This document shows, one piece after another, positions 25,120-38,043 of a stretch of DNA of 64,000 nt. This DNA comes from Alectoria sarmentosa (Eukaryota > Ascomycota > Lecanoromycetes > Lecanorales > Parmeliaceae). How positions within the stretch are numbered: position 1 is the stretch's first letter; each line of letters begins with the position of its first letter. The DNA is taken from assembly GCA_009733775.1 (NCBI GenBank), contig WOGZ01000152.1:1-64000 (forward strand). The letters run 5' to 3'. Under the pieces are notes generated by a model. It saw only the letters and a program-made list of their open reading frames with translations, searched no databases and was not told the origin of the DNA. Both the position numbers and the translations under genes were made by a program.

Positions 25120-27600
25120 GGTGAGTCATACTTCTCCAGCTGCAGATTTCCAGCCAATATTATAACACCGGAATGGACTTTCTTACTGACTAATGTAAAG
25201 CAATGGTTTTTGGGGACTTCCAGGTTTATTCTTAATCGTAGATCCGACGGAGGCATAAGGGCGGGTTTTCGTCGCGCTGGCAAAGACACGAAGCACATTT
25301 TGGCGATGCACTGGAGCTGTTGAGAAGGCTTTGTGCTTTGGAAAATAGCCAACGTTGTGATCTAGCAAAGCCTGATATGTCCTAAGAAATCGTTGACTTT
25401 GATCGAACTGAGCGGATCCGCAATACCATTTTCATCCTGCTGCCTCTTGTATTATTCAGGTCTACGGCGTACATGTCAAGATATCGCGTCCCAATGATAG
25501 ATGTAATCTGACCATCTGATTCAATCCCCCCCTAATGTGGGGCCAGACCTCGCATTTATGTGGCTTCTTTGACATAAAGCGATATTGGAGAAATGAGAAA
25601 CAATGGCGCTCAAGATGTCCTATCACTCATGCTTGTTATTCTTGAGACTCGCAGAAAGACCAGGACAGAACAGTCCGTGTGGGGAAGGGATTAGGGGCAG
25701 GGAAGAATTCGTCTGTCTCATCGAACCTACACTCCAGAACAGAGATATTTAAGACAAGTCCAATATACATCCTCGCTAAGCTAGGCATTTTGACGAAGCT
25801 CTTTTTCGGACCCCCACTTTCCAGCATTTGCAGAATAAAGGACAACGAACCCAATGCCTTGTAGGGTGCGAGGCCAGACCTTTTTGCGGGATGTTCGCGT
25901 CAATGTACATTCTCAGATGCCACTACGGCATCGAGGCGTAGAGATCAAAATGGCGGTTCTGTAAAATGCGATCGAATTTTTGCAGAAATTCGATGGTACG
26001 GTCCGCTTAGTGGCTTTCATAGCCACTGTCTAAAGGAGGCCCTGACCGATTCTTTTTTGCGACAACCGTCCCGCGTCTTGCATTCTGATGCCAGGAGTGA
26101 GGGAGAACCCCGTGACAATAGTCGTGCCACGCACTTATCTCGCCAGCTTGGGAACTGAGACTTAGAATGTGCTGCTAAGAGGCAGGAAACTCCGGGTTGT
26201 TGTCGAGCTGCCATTTGTAATAATGCAATAGAAGAATAGTGCAGAAGCAGCGGTGTTATAGCATCAGTGAGACGAAATATCAGCGCACGCGGGATACTGT
26301 AGCTAAGAGTCACCGTATGAAAAGAACCACTCTCGACTCTACCAACACAACTGCCATCATTTGAGCTCATGAACAGATTCCCAATTGCCCGCAACGAAAA
26401 CCCTCTTTCTCAGATTAAAGTAATAATAGACACCGGCCAGGAGTGTGTGTGTGTGTGATTCCTACATCGGAGGGCCGGGCCCATTGTCGTACATACGCCT
26501 TTAAAGACGTACGTAATTAGTGATACCGCCGTTTTTACTCATTCGGCCTTGCGGTCATGTCCGATTGTTTTAAATATGTTTTAAATATATATGATTGAAG
26601 ATCATTGTAATCAAATTCCTTTATATTTTGCAATGCTTTTCCCCCCTGAACTTCCTTAATCTCTCGTACGTTTGTTAACGAAGTTTTCGTTTGATTCGTT
26701 TTTTATATTAACAAGCATCAATGATCTCATTGTATATCGTAACGTAAAAAAGAGTGTAATATTGCATTTGTTATTGGGAGCTCAAGTTCATCTCCGATTC
26801 AATATTAAGATTTTATTTTAATGCTCTCAGAATCACGATTATTTAAAAAACTCACACGCACGTCGATAATTGAATTAATAACGTACGATTTTGTATTTAT
26901 GCCCTTTGATATCGTTGTAGGGGATGTTTCATCAAGCACATTAGAACAGCTTTTTTATTTGATCCTTATTATCCTTCAAAGAGTCTCATACACACGATCT
27001 TGATCGGGAATCGGGTATTTTCGACATTTAAAAGAGGGTTATCGATCGTCGGATTTGAAAGATAATCGAACACGTCGGGGGCCGTGTTGTTTATATCGAA
27101 TATTTTAAATTGACGCGTTTAATTCTCGATCTCAACGCGTATTGTCCAATCTTCATTCGCAACGTGGGTTGAATGTTATCATATTTAAGAATCCATTCGT
27201 GTGTTCAAATATTAAACACACGCTCCCTGAGACCTCTTAACTCCCCTGTACTAAACTCCCGACAACAAGGAGTCGTTCTTCGAGGATTCGTAGCCAGCAT
27301 CGCGTACAGGTGAATCTCGTCGCTGGTCCACCGGCCAGGAGTAGATTCTCGACACCGCACATGGCTTTCAAGTCCATTACTACTTGATGAGCGGGGCAAA
27401 GTTGTGCCAGGACTTTTGTCAGTCTTGTACCGTGAACTTCTGGTTGCCACGGGTGAAAAATGAAGGAGTTAAGATGCAGATTTTCAAAATCGAATAAACA
27501 ACTCGGCGGATAAACTTCGGCACGCGAAATACTAGCGTGTTAGCCCTGCTCGATAGAGAGCGGCTTACCCTATCGATATATCCAGCATTTATCATGCAAT
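25120..27600. other. Gene-free stretch with an AT-rich patch
   Basis: 25.1-26.5 kb is GC-balanced with only short unsupported openings; a GT microsatellite lies at about 26443-26457. From about 26560 to 27200 composition becomes AT-rich with partial CpG retention, like a small RIP-affected repeat remnant, but no terminal repeats or coding motif can be identified. 27.2-27.6 kb precedes VPS54 and presumably includes its promoter; no clear TATA or CAAT element was assigned. Confidence 0.45.
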
Positions 27601-27660
27601 TGAGCTATTGGAGACAAGCTCTCACACTAGAGTCCCCATGCCGTCTACCACTCACTCACT

Positions 27661-30600
27661 ATGTCCTCTTCGAACCCGAGGCCATCAGTTGATACCCAAG
27701 CATCGCCGGTCACCAGCCCATCATCAACATCTCAGTACACTTTTCCCCAGAGTAACTCGCCCCAAAGACCGGGCTCAAGCGGACGGTATGGGCATAGCCG
27801 CGGCCGAGGCTCGACGGCGAGCTCTATTACATCAATTGGCGGAGTCTTGGACACGGCGACACTGGATAGAGATTCGATAGCAGAGGCGGGCAGCAATGGT
27901 TCGTGCAATCCAATGGCGATTGCTGTACGATTCAAATTCTAATATCTTTGACTACAGCTATCGCTACTCTTCTCCAACCACCCATTATTCGCACCGGCCT
28001 CCTACCACACGCCTCGGGATCCAGCACACAGAAGCTCCCTTCAGCCAAAGATATACCTCCAGTCACTCTAACGAACATCCCTCATGTCGAATCGTCGTCA
28101 TTTTTACACTACCTCAAACAAGCGGGCTCCTTATATGATGCATTTCAGCGAGCAAAAGAGAACGAAGGTACCGGACCGTCACAAGTCAAAAGTTCGCAAG
28201 CTTCATCAAAAAGTGAGCAGCTGTTAGGCTTTCTGAGCCCGGGTCACCAAAGTCGACAAGCCAGTATATCTAACGCCCAGAAACCAGGGGACATCCTCTC
28301 GGCATTAGGTCCACCACCAGAAAGGCCACAGCATAAGAGAAAAAGCAGTGGAGGAATATCTCGGCGAGGACCGCTTCCTGTGGCGCCATTATCCACCGTC
28401 CCCCAAGTCTACTTCGAGCCAGACTTTCGTCTGGAAAATCCTCGGACTTTCGATATTGTAAGCGAAAGATCAGAAATCGTACGGCCTCCGCTGGGGGCAA
28501 ATGGAGCTTCACCGACACCAGGGACAGGTGGGAGGAAAGCGCTGGCGTCCAATGCCATCCTGCAAGAGAAGCTCTCATGGTATATGGATACAGTGGAGGT
28601 TCATCTCATATCATCCATCTCTACGGCCTCCACTTCTTTCTTTGCCGCCCTTGGCTCACTACGGGATTTGCACATGGAAGCGTCGGCTTCTGTAGCCAAG
28701 ATACAGGCGCTGAGAGCAGATCTGGCCAGATTGGACAAAAGTATGGCCGTGGGAGGTCTTAAAGTCGTGGCTATGCGAAAGCGCCGCGAAAATGTCCGGA
28801 AGCTGGGTGATGCTATCCAGCAATTGCGTGATGTTGTGGATGCCGTAGCTCTCTGTGAGGACCAAGTGGACCAAGGCGAGATCGAGGAAGCTCTGCAAGG
28901 ATTAGTCAATGTGGAGCGGCTGGTAGCAGGAGGACAGCTGGAGTCCACAAGATTGGACGCAAATGGAGCTACGTATGGTGAAGGTAACCTAATTGATCTC
29001 CGTGGCATCAAAGCGTTGGACGGCGCGAGTGCCGAGATTGCCTCTTTGAGACAAAGAATAGGCAAAAGTTTTGAGGCAAGATTTCTGGAAGCGCTGCTCT
29101 CTGATCTGCGGAAGCACGTCGACACCATGCCTCCAAACGCTACTTTTCAAAGATGGGACAAGGCTTCGCAGAGATCTCGGGGCACCCACGCTAGAACGCC
29201 ATCCGTATATCCAGCCTATCTACAAGTTGACGACTCGCTGCGCGTAATCCTGCGGTCTAACCTTGATGGATTGGCCCAATCGGACTCTGTGAAGCCTGCA
29301 ACCGCCGCGTACCGAGAAGCCGTTTGGAAAGAGGTCAAGACTTTGATTCGACGACACCTACCAAGTTCTAGCGATGACGACAATGAGTCAACCATGTCGG
29401 CATCTACACAAGGTGGCAGACATTTGACACAACAAGAGAAGTCTAGTCTCTTGGCAAGGAATCTTCGCGCTCTTGAGCCTGAGGATGCGGAGGATATGCT
29501 CAAGAAGATATACTCGAACGTTGGTGAAGCCTTGCGCAGACTGGGGACGCAAGTCAAAGTCGTGTTGGACATCACGAGTAGCCTCAGTAGCGCCCAGCCA
29601 ACAAAACCTCCACGATCACCCATGAGTCCACCTGCGGCGAATTGGAGTAGCTATATAGGTGCCACTCCGATGAACTCAGCGATTCTTGGGACGGCCCAGC
29701 AGGAAGACATTCAGCAGACACTAGATATGTCAAATCTCTTGGGCCAAGCAGTGGACATTGCCCAGGCTCAAATCACGAAAATCCTCAAGGTCCGATCAGA
29801 GCAAAGTACACGGCTTCCATTGCCACAATTTCTGCGATACTTCCATCTCAATAGGTTATTCGCAGATGAGTGTGAGGCGGTGTCCGGACGAGGAGGCGTG
29901 GCCCTCAAGACTGTTGTCAATGCCCATATCATTGATTATGTTCACCACGTGGCAGACGCAGAGCGGCAGCATCTGGTAGCAGGCATGGATGCTGACCGGT
30001 GGGACGCAAAAGACTTTGATGACTCTGGTTCGCAATTATTGTCTCAAATTATAGAAGCTGGCACTAAGGAGATCGAGCCGTGGGCCAGGGCGTCAATGAT
30101 ATGGAGCGACGGACCAGCTAGTGTGAACGGCGAGCAACAAACCAATGGAGCTGTAACAAATGGTTTTGCTCAGAAAGACAAAACGCGCCCGGCTATCATC
30201 GACGAACAAAGATTTCTTCTTCCCAATTCAGCTCTTATCGTTATGAACGGCATAGGCCAATTTGAGCAGTTAATGACTGGCATACCAAGCATGACACAAG
30301 AGCTCACCTCATCGCTTCTCGACTACTTCAAGCTTTTCAACTCGCGATCCTCCCAGCTCATCCTTGGAGCCGGCGCAACGAGAAGCGCGGGCTTGAAGAA
30401 CATCACGACAAAGCATCTAGCGCTTGCGTCTCAAGCTCTGAGCTTCGTCACAGCGCTGACGCCCTACGTCCGGGAATTCGTCCGAAGGCATTCCCCTAGT
30501 GCTGGAAGCTTGATGGTGGAATTCGACAAGGTCAAGCGGCTGTATCAAGAGCATCAAGCCGGCATTAATGACAAGCTGGTGGATATCATGAGTGGACGGG

Positions 30601-31095
30601 CTACTACGCATGTCAATGTAATGAGGAAGATTGACTGGGATTCGCCAGTGGCGGGTCAGGCAGTCAGCCCGTATATGGAGACATTAGTAAAAGACACGAC
30701 TACGCTACATAAAGTCCTTAGCAAGCATCTACCCGATATGACGATGCGGATGATTATGGACCCCGTGTTCACCAGCTACCGCGAGCAGTGGGGCAAGGCG
30801 TTCTACGATGTGGACGTTAAGACGGTAGCTGGGAAAGACCGGTATGCATCAACAATTTCGGCGATCCAATCTGAGTACTGATCCTGATTGAATGTCTAGG
30901 TTACTCCGTGACGCGGAATTCTTCAGATCGCGTATCGCCAAGATCGATGGCGCTGGCGATATTGGCGATCACCTTGTCAACATCGTGTATGCCAAGGCTG
31001 TTGTTGCACAGCCGCAACCACCTCAGGAACCTCCTCCCGTTAACGATGAGCCGACGGAGAAGCAGCAGGAAGCTGATGTTGAGGTCAAGAATTGA
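27661..31095 (+). CDS. VPS54: Vps54, GARP/EARP tethering complex subunit
   Basis: Exons 27661-27898, 27958-30841 and 30900-31095 give 1105 aa. Both introns (59 and 58 nt) have GT...AG ends, and both joins restore conserved sequence (SNAIATLLQPP and GKDRLLRDAEFF). Vps54 is the GARP subunit that tethers endosome-derived vesicles at the trans-Golgi. The N-terminal 80 residues are Ser/Pro-rich and disordered. The coiled-coil Vps54_N-like region begins around residue 283 (KLSWYMDTVEVHLISSI, then ALGSLRDLHMEASA). The Vps54 C-terminal domain runs from about 710 to 1090, with FLLPNSALIVMNGIGQFEQLM near 831 and the closing SKHLPDMTMRMIMDPVF block. The tail is a Pro/Gln-rich 30 residues. The length is usual for filamentous fungi. 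It is convergent with FPPS, with 402 bp between the stops. No damage is seen. Confidence 0.93.
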
Positions 31096-31497
31096 GCTGC
31101 TAGGCTTGTCCTTCCTATTAACACTTCACGTTCCTCCACCGGGCTGTATTCGAGATATGCTACTATACCACTTCTTTTCTTTGACTGTAATTTTCCCAGA
31201 AAAAGATTTAATCAGCTGCTCCTGGACCTGAGGTGCATAGCAAGGCGTCTAGACAGGGCATGAAAGCTCTAGGCTTTTGATTGTCTATGTATGAATTCTG
31301 ATGATCCTAGGTACCTGTGGTATCTACCCGTAAAGATCTTTTCCAGTGCAAATTGCAGGCACCGATGTGAAGTATATGCATGTCCGGCAACAGATTCGGC
31401 CGCTGAAGCCATCCGCTGGCATACACAGCTATCAGGAATCGTTGCTCCGCGAGTTCGCAGTCGTTCACCTTTCCTCCGTCTGCCTGCGTCGGAGACT

Positions 31498-32631
31498 TCA
31501 CTTCTTCCTCCCATAGATCTTCCCCAGGAACCCCTCAAACACACTCCTCTTCAAACCCCCGCTCTCATCGACCTCTCCAATCGACTTCCTTATCCTGCCC
31601 ACAACATCCTGCTCGTAATCCAGATACACCTGCTCCAACTTCAACTCCTCAAACACCTCCTTTACCTTCCTCTCCTTCACCGCATCCTTGCGCCCGTAGC
31701 ACTCATCCAGCACCTTCCTTTGTTCCGGACTCGCCCTCTTAAGCGCCTGGTTGATGATCCAGCTGCATTTGTTGTCTTGGATGTCCGTGCCGATTTTCCC
31801 AATTGCTTCCGGGGAGCCGTAGGCGTCGAGGTAGTCATCTTGGATTTGGAAATATTCACCGAGGGGTATCAGTATGTCTTCGCATTGCTTCAGGTTTTCT
31901 GGCGTGGCGAGTTCGAGGTAGTAGAGTGAGAGAGCGACGGGGAGGTAGAAGGAGTAGTACGCGGTTTTGTAGATGACTATGAAGCGGTGTTTTTCTGGGG
32001 TGAAATTATTGAGATCGACGTGATCTTCGGGGGCTGTGAGTAGGTCGCAGAGTTGGCCGATTTCGGTTTGGAAAGTCGTGGTGTGGAAGAGCTCGATCAT
32101 ATCCGCATAGCTCGGGTGCGATCTAAAATGCTTCTTCAGAAGCACATATATCGACATTTCCAGCATAAAGGCGTCGTTTATGGCAATCATTCCAACGCCC
32201 GGTTTGCGATACCAGCAAGGTTGGCCGCGGCGCGTTATAGAGGAGTCCATCATGTCGTCTGAGACTAGGAAGAATGCTTGGAGGAGCTCGGTGAGCCAGC
32301 CGAGGGTCGCGGTGAGGAAATATTCTTTTTCTTCGAGGGGCCGAGAGAGGAGGAGAGAGGCGGAGTCTGGGACGGAGAGGCCGCGGTTGCATTTCCCGCC
32401 CATGGTGTTATGGTAGAGTGACTTGAGAGGTGACAACGTCAGCTTTGCGGTCAATCGGATGGCGAGAAGGATCTTGAGATGGACTTGAAAGAGTAGATGT
32501 CAAGACCATACGTCTGAATACCACTTCAAAGCCTCTTCTGGAATCTTATATTGTTTGGCGTTTTCCTCCAGGTCTTTGACGAGCCTGGGGAAGACGGTCT
32601 CAAATTCTTTGAGCTTGGTGGACGAGGACAT
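31498..32631 (-). CDS. ERG20: Farnesyl diphosphate synthase
   Basis: Makes FPP from IPP and DMAPP/GPP in the cytosol for sterols, prenylated proteins, dolichol and ubiquinone. Exon 1 is 32631-32512 and exon 2 is 32421-31498; the 90-nt intron (GTATGG...CAAG) joins WYSD to SLYHNTMGGKCNRG. The product is 347 aa, the standard fungal length. The first Asp-rich motif is DDMMD (residues 95-99) in FFLVSDDMMD; the Phe-Phe before it is the C15 chain-length gate. The second is DDYLD (235-239). The start chosen has an ACCACCATG context and matches family N-termini. An in-frame ATG at 32772 would add 47 residues rich in basic amino acids and could encode an organellar presequence if used. It is divergent from APC8, with about 450 bp shared upstream. 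It shows no sign of belonging to the neighbouring diterpenoid locus. Confidence 0.95.
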
Positions 32632-33077
32632 GGTGGTTGAGATTGGCATTTCTCTCTCCGTGACTTGCTGCGACTTCTGAGACGTAGCCAGAAAAGGCAT
32701 TCTGGGAGGGCCAATGGGTTGTAAAAATGGTTTGCGGCGAGGGTGATTGTTGTTGACTTTTTCGAGCTTCATGCTTTGATCGATTGCAGGGATAGCTATT
32801 CTAGCGCCGGGGATTCCTCATGTTAAACTCCGACGTGCTCGCTTGTCAACAACGCGGGCTCAGTGACACCGACAACACGAATCGCTATGACTTTGACCTA
32901 GGATTGAGTACAGTAGCCTGCTTAAGAAGATTATGAACTTCACGAAGCCAGGCCTTTTCTTCTTGTAAATTGTGGATTTTTGGGATTCTCTCAAACTCGC
33001 CCTGTCCATAAGATGAGACTTGATTGAGATCCCTCTTTTGCCTTTTTGGTATCTCTTGTATATTCCATCGTGCCGCA
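32632..33077. promoter_or_regulatory. Shared divergent promoter of FPPS and APC8/CDC23
   Basis: Only 446 bp separate the FPPS start (32631, minus) from the APC8 start (33078, plus). The interval must contain both promoters, since both genes look intact. No specific factor site or TATA box can be assigned with confidence from sequence alone. Confidence 0.6.
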
Positions 33078-35103
33078 ATGGCAGACTTCGGCCGCAGTAA
33101 CACAGAGCAGCTGCGAAGAACACTACAAGAAGCTGTGGTCAAGTGTTCAGAGCGATGTCTCTATCAGTCAGCCAAATGGTAGACTTAGGTTCTCCTCGTC
33201 AGACCAATAAAATGGGATCTAATTGACTATCAGGGCTGCAGAACTCTCCAACTCGCTTCCAGAACCTCTCTCAACTTCTACCTCTTTCAATTCAGATCCC
33301 GACTCTCAAATGCAAGATGTCGACCTCCCTCCGTCAATGTCTTCAATGCTCTCCTCCAACCTTGATCCCGAAGAAGCTCGTCTTGAAGCGCTGGAATTAC
33401 CGAAATATCTACTGGCGAAGTCATACTTTGACTGCCGAGAATACGACCGCTGTGCTGCCATTTTCATACCCTCTATCCTGCCCCGAGGATCATTGACTCC
33501 TACTTCTCCCAACGCCAAAACACACACACCTACAAAAGCAGCAAAAGGAAAAGCGAAAGAGTCAAGTTCGAATTTCGAGACAGAGTCAATACCAGTGAGC
33601 AATACTTTGCCTCGATTGAGCCAAAAGTCTCTATTCCTGGCCTTGTACGCTAAGTACATATCCGGAGAAAAGCGAAAGGATGAGGACATTGAAATGATAC
33701 TTGGCCCAGCTGATGGTGGGGGAACGGTTAACAAAGAGCTTGTAGGGTTGGCACGGAGTCTTGAAGGTTGGTTTGCAGACCGAGCTGCCAAAGGCTTGGA
33801 GAGCAGTAATCAGGGGTGGCTGGAGTACCTGTACGGCATCGTTCTCGTTAAAGGGAAGACGGAAGATGATGCCAAGAGTTGGCTAATCAAAAGCGTTCAT
33901 CTGTGCCCCTTCAATTGGGGTGCTTGGCTTGAGCTGAGCGGGTTACTGAACAGGTTCGAGGATCTTCAGAAGATTGTCCGAAAGTTGCCGCAGAATCTCA
34001 TGACCTTAATTTTTCATCTTTACGCAAGCCAGGAGCTCTATCAATCATCCGAGGTAACGCACCATCAACTGAATGATCTGGAAAGAATTTTTCCCGAAAG
34101 CCAGTTTCTAAAGACACAACGAGCGCTACTATTCTACCACGCCAAAGACTTTGATGAAGCCGAGTCCATATTTTCGGCCTTGTTACATGCCGATCCTCAC
34201 AGGATCGATGCTCTCGATCATTATTCAAATATACTCTACGTCATGTCCGCACGACCTAAGCTTGCCTTTCTGGCTCAGGTTGCAACTGCAACGGACAAGT
34301 TCAGACCTGAGACCTGTTGTGTCGTTGGAAACTACTATTCTCTCAAATCGGAGCACGAAAAGGCGGTCGTGTACTTTCGCCGCGCACTGACCTTGGACCG
34401 GAGCTTCCTTACAGCCTGGACGTTAATGGGTCATGAATACGTGGAGATGAAAAATACACACGCTGCAATCGAAAGTTATAGGCGCGCCGTAGATGCTAAT
34501 CGAAAAGATTACCGAGCTTGGTATGGGCTCGGCCAGACTTACGAAGTACTTGAAATGCATCTCTATGCACTGTTCTACTTCCAACGCGCAGCAAGTCTTC
34601 GACCATACGATCCCAAGATGTGGGTTGCGGTCGGCAATTGCTACGATAAGATTGACCGCCCAATCCAAAGTATCAAAGCTTACAAGAGAGCGCTGGTGGC
34701 TGGGACGTACTACGATCAAGGAAGCTCCTTCGGTTCTGGTGCAACGAATGGAGAAAATCCTCAAGGAATCTTAGATCCCGAGACGTTGTATTCCATTGCT
34801 CTTGTGCACGAGAAAATGGACCAACAGGATGAAGCCGCCTCGTATATGGAGATGACTCTGGCGCAAGAGGACGGTCCTGGCGGAGACGACGAGGATGAGA
34901 TGAGGGGAGCAGGGACTGGAGTGACTAACACTACATCTAAAGCAAGAATGTGGCTTGCACGATGGGAGTTTTCTCGAGGCGGTCTCGCACGAGCTATGGA
35001 GCTAGCGAATGAGCTATGTCAAGATGGTGTGGAGGTAGAGGAAGCAAAGGCGCTAATTAGAGACTTGAGGGCCAGGATGGAAACCAGAAGGTCGCCTTCC
35101 TGA
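33078..35103 (+). CDS. CDC23: Anaphase-promoting complex subunit 8 (Cdc23)
   Basis: Exon 1 is 33078-33178 and exon 2 is 33234-35103; the 55-nt intron has a TCTAATTGAC branch region and joins the codon TG|G to give SAKWAAELSNSL. The product is 656 aa. Cdc23/APC8 is a TPR scaffold subunit of the APC/C ubiquitin ligase that triggers sister separation and mitotic exit. The N-terminal Apc8 domain includes LAKSYFDCREYDRCA. TPR units lie from about residue 325 to 500: FLKTQRALLFYHAKDFDEAE, KSEHEKAVVYFRRAL, GHEYVEMKNTHAAIESYRRAVD, YRAWYGLGQTYEVL, MWVAVGNCYDKI. The KSEHEKAVVYFRRAL-GHEYVEMKNTHAAI pair is diagnostic for this subunit. A low-complexity insertion near residue 130 (Lys/Thr-rich) is common in fungi. 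Its 3' end converges with the P450 pseudogene, 169 bp away. No lesions are seen. Confidence 0.93.
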
Positions 35104-35272
35104 AATTTTTGCGCCCGTCTCAATGTCACGAGCAGCGTGCGGTCGGCTCTGTATGGCTTTCTGCGCTTTTCCAGCCTCCCTCCTTGCAGTAGCTGCTTTT
35201 CGCCATCTTGATACCCTCTCGAAAACCGTTGAAGAATTACTGCTGCCACAAAGCGGTTGTCTACTCGTGCTG

Positions 35273-36972
35273 TTAGCGTCTAATGGAAAATGATAAATCG
35301 GAGTCGCCGGACGCCCTTCGATCTATCCCTCCCCGAGCCTTCAATCTCACCATGACCAGCTGTTTCTGTAAGATACTGAAACTCTTCAATGTCCTCCAAT
35401 CCAGAATTCTTCCCTGTACAGCTTCCATTTCGAAGGCCCAAACAAGCCGCGCAAGAATGAGCCGCATTTCAAACATGGCTAGATTCTGTCCGATGCACCG
35501 TCGAGGACCAAGGCTGAAGGGGAGCACAGCGGAAAGCTGATCAGAACCATATTCTGCCGGGCAGGATGGGTATGGCAGCCAGCGCTCCGGAACGAAACAT
35601 TCGGGCCGGTGAAAGCGTTTGGCCGAGTTGTAGATTGAGTAGGGGTGGACGGCGACATGCGTCTGTACGATAGCGAAGGTGTTAGCAAATCCGCTTTGTA
35701 CGCTGGCTGCTTCAGGGGCTCATACGTTGCCGGGAAGCCAATGACCGCAGACGGTATCGCCCCCGGTTGGCACCAGACGGGGCAGGCCCATGGGAATCGG
35801 ATTACAGACCCGCAGGCCTTCGGAGATGACGGCGCAAAGGTACGGCAATTGTCTAAGAGACTCAATCGTGATGTCTTTCTCCGCCTTGAACGCGCCTCGG
35901 ATCTCCGAAACAAGACTTTGCATCACGGAAGGGTTCTGGATGAGATGGTTGGTGATCCCCGATAGAGCCGTGGCGGTGGTTTCGCTTCCGGCGACAACCA
36001 GTAGGGAGAATGTTGACTGAATCTCCGCCAGGCTCATGATTTGCATGTCTGTATTCAGCTCGATGACGGGGGTCATGAAGTCGTGCCGTTGTTTCTCCAA
36101 ATTGAGCCGTCGATGCACCTTGTCAACCGACAGCTGATGGTGATCCTCCGCGCTCTCTCTTATTTTCCTCGCGACCAGTCTCATCAAAACCATTTTAACT
36201 AGAGGGTAGTATCGAGTTGCGGCCGCGAGCACATAGACTCTGAGGGAGTCGAAAATCGTGGAAACCCAGGGATGATAGGCGCTGTTTCCGAGGCAGTCAA
36301 AGGGCTCGCCAAACCCAATGTCCCCGACGATGTCGAAGGTCGTATAGTTGAACCAATCCACTATATTGATAAACAGACCGGAGGACGCCTTGTCATTGAG
36401 GCTTGAGATAAGCAAATCGACATAAGATTGAATGACGCTTTCTTGATCTTGCAGCGCCCTTTCTGTAAAGATTTCCTTCAACAGACCCCGCATACGAGCA
36501 TGGTCCCTGTAGTTGGGCGTGGTTGGCAGTGAAAAGACTTGCCACGGTGGAGGCTGGTACCATAATGGGTTCTTGGGAAAGTCTTTGGCAGGACCGAGTC
36601 GTGTGGACGTCGCGCCAGGCGTCTGGGGTAGCAAACGAGACCTCGTTTGGTGCTACGCGGACTGCGTCGCCATAGTCCTCGTGGATCTGCCGAATGTCTT
36701 GTGATAGATTTCCTCTTAGCGAGATCACATAAGGTAGGCGCGTCAGAGCCCATAGCCTCGGACCCGGGAATCTGGCGAGCGCGGAAAATAAGCGTCTGTG
36801 GATGGCGACATTGAAAATATACTGTGAGTCTCTTAGCAGAGACTTTGAAGATGGGTAGCAAGTCGCTGGAACTGGGCCGCTTCGCTCGCATGCTTGCACT
36901 GACCACAATTAGCGTGAGAGAAAGCATCCAAAGACAGTGAGAGTAGCTGGGTGTGAGATCAATGACTGCCAT
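35273..36972 (-). pseudogene. Cytochrome P450 (CYP65/TRI11-like), single frameshift
   Basis: Exons on the minus strand: 36972-36904 (membrane anchor), 36821-35726 and 35662-35273. Introns are 36903-36822 (weak GTCAGT donor, inferred) and 35725-35663 (GTATGA...ACAG, 63 nt). About 517 codons would result, a normal class II fungal P450. Visible motifs: FPGPRLWALTRLPY, the I-helix AGSETTAT, the K-helix EGLR (ExxR), PERW, and the heme loop FSLGPRRCIG with the Cys ligand. The overall pattern (DYGDAVRVAPNEVSFATPDAWRDV, FSLPTTP..RDHARMR..LKEIFTERAL) resembles fungal CYP65-type monooxygenases. Near 36598, just after AWRDVHT, coding moves to the next frame with no usable intron, so the gene is broken unless this is a sequencing error. 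It lies next to the diterpene synthase and is the natural candidate for oxidising its product. Confidence 0.85.
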
Positions 36973-37050
36973 TGCCTTGGATTCGCAGTGTGGTCTCAGT
37001 CAAAGATGGATTGGGATTTTGAGACAGACGTATGCACTTTAGAGAGATTG

Positions 37051-37179
37051 TGTCAAAATTTGGCCCCCAAGTCATCTCAGCCACCTCGTATTCCAAAACA
37101 CTTAATTTCGTTACTGTATATACTACTGATCCCAAAGACTTCTTGAACAATTAATTCATTCATTTTGAATATTTCAACA
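37051..37179 (-). repeat. 129-bp LTR of element A (left, 3' LTR)
   Basis: This is an inverted-orientation copy of the 129-bp LTR, running from TGTC to AACA on the plus strand. It is adjacent to the left TSD GATTG and carries slightly more T/A transitions than its partner. Confidence 0.88.
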
Positions 37180-38043
37180 GGTTTTGCGCCCGGTTTCGAC
37201 GTTTCTTATATTATTTCTTCACACGTCCTTTTAAATTTATTTTTTAAGTCATCAATATGTTAATTAATTGAAAACAACTACCCGAAATGACTTATAAACG
37301 TACGCGCTTTATTACGTAAGCCTTCGAAGCTCTGAAAATATATTCAAAAGACCCTTTTCGAAACATTAACATCAATAATCTTTATCAAATGAGAAGGGTT
37401 TAACACGAAGATCGTCGATGTCATAACATTCATTATCAATATCATCGTTAAAAGAAAATTGAACGTCGACGATTTTAACGATGAATATCAAATGTGATCT
37501 CATCTCAAAGAGATTTTTTTATCAATCGGCGATAACGAATTTATGCGACTTATCAAGGTCCTTTACACTGTTAAATACATTATTTTCGAAATCATAACCG
37601 ATTATCTTATACACATCAAGATTTTTGAAAAATGTATCGCTTTTACGAACGTTATTTTGATTCTCGATAAATAAATCATTTTCGTTTTATTCATGTCCCT
37701 TCTCGAACATCTTTAATATTTAATAAAGATTTGAGATATTACGTTTAATATAACGGTTACGAAAATCAAAAACATGCTTCTGAAAAGAAAAAAAAAGGAA
37801 AAAAAACCGAAAAACTCGAAAGAGGAGACACAAAAAAGGGTTGTCTTTACGACAATCACAAAAAATAAAGCTGAAAAACCATCATATAAGACGTGTGATA
37901 AGATATATAAATCTATGTGTTGAACGAAACGTTTAGATCTGACCTCAAATTAATTGAAAATAAGAATACGAAACGAAAACGCGATGATGAACAATCAAAG
38001 GCCTTAATGTCTGTTGCAAGATGTTTTTAAACCATGATGATCT

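Noticed and set aside
31291..31929. 212-aa plus-strand ORF
   Set aside because: Antisense shadow of the FPPS coding exon; composition mirrors it.
31498..32631. FPPS as GGPP synthase of the diterpenoid cluster
   Set aside because: Phe-Phe before the first Asp-rich motif and a 347-aa length are those of housekeeping FPPS.
36590..36660. Short intron explaining the P450 frame shift
   Set aside because: The only GT/AG pairs are about 20-35 nt apart and would delete conserved VAPNEVSFATPDAWRDV coding.
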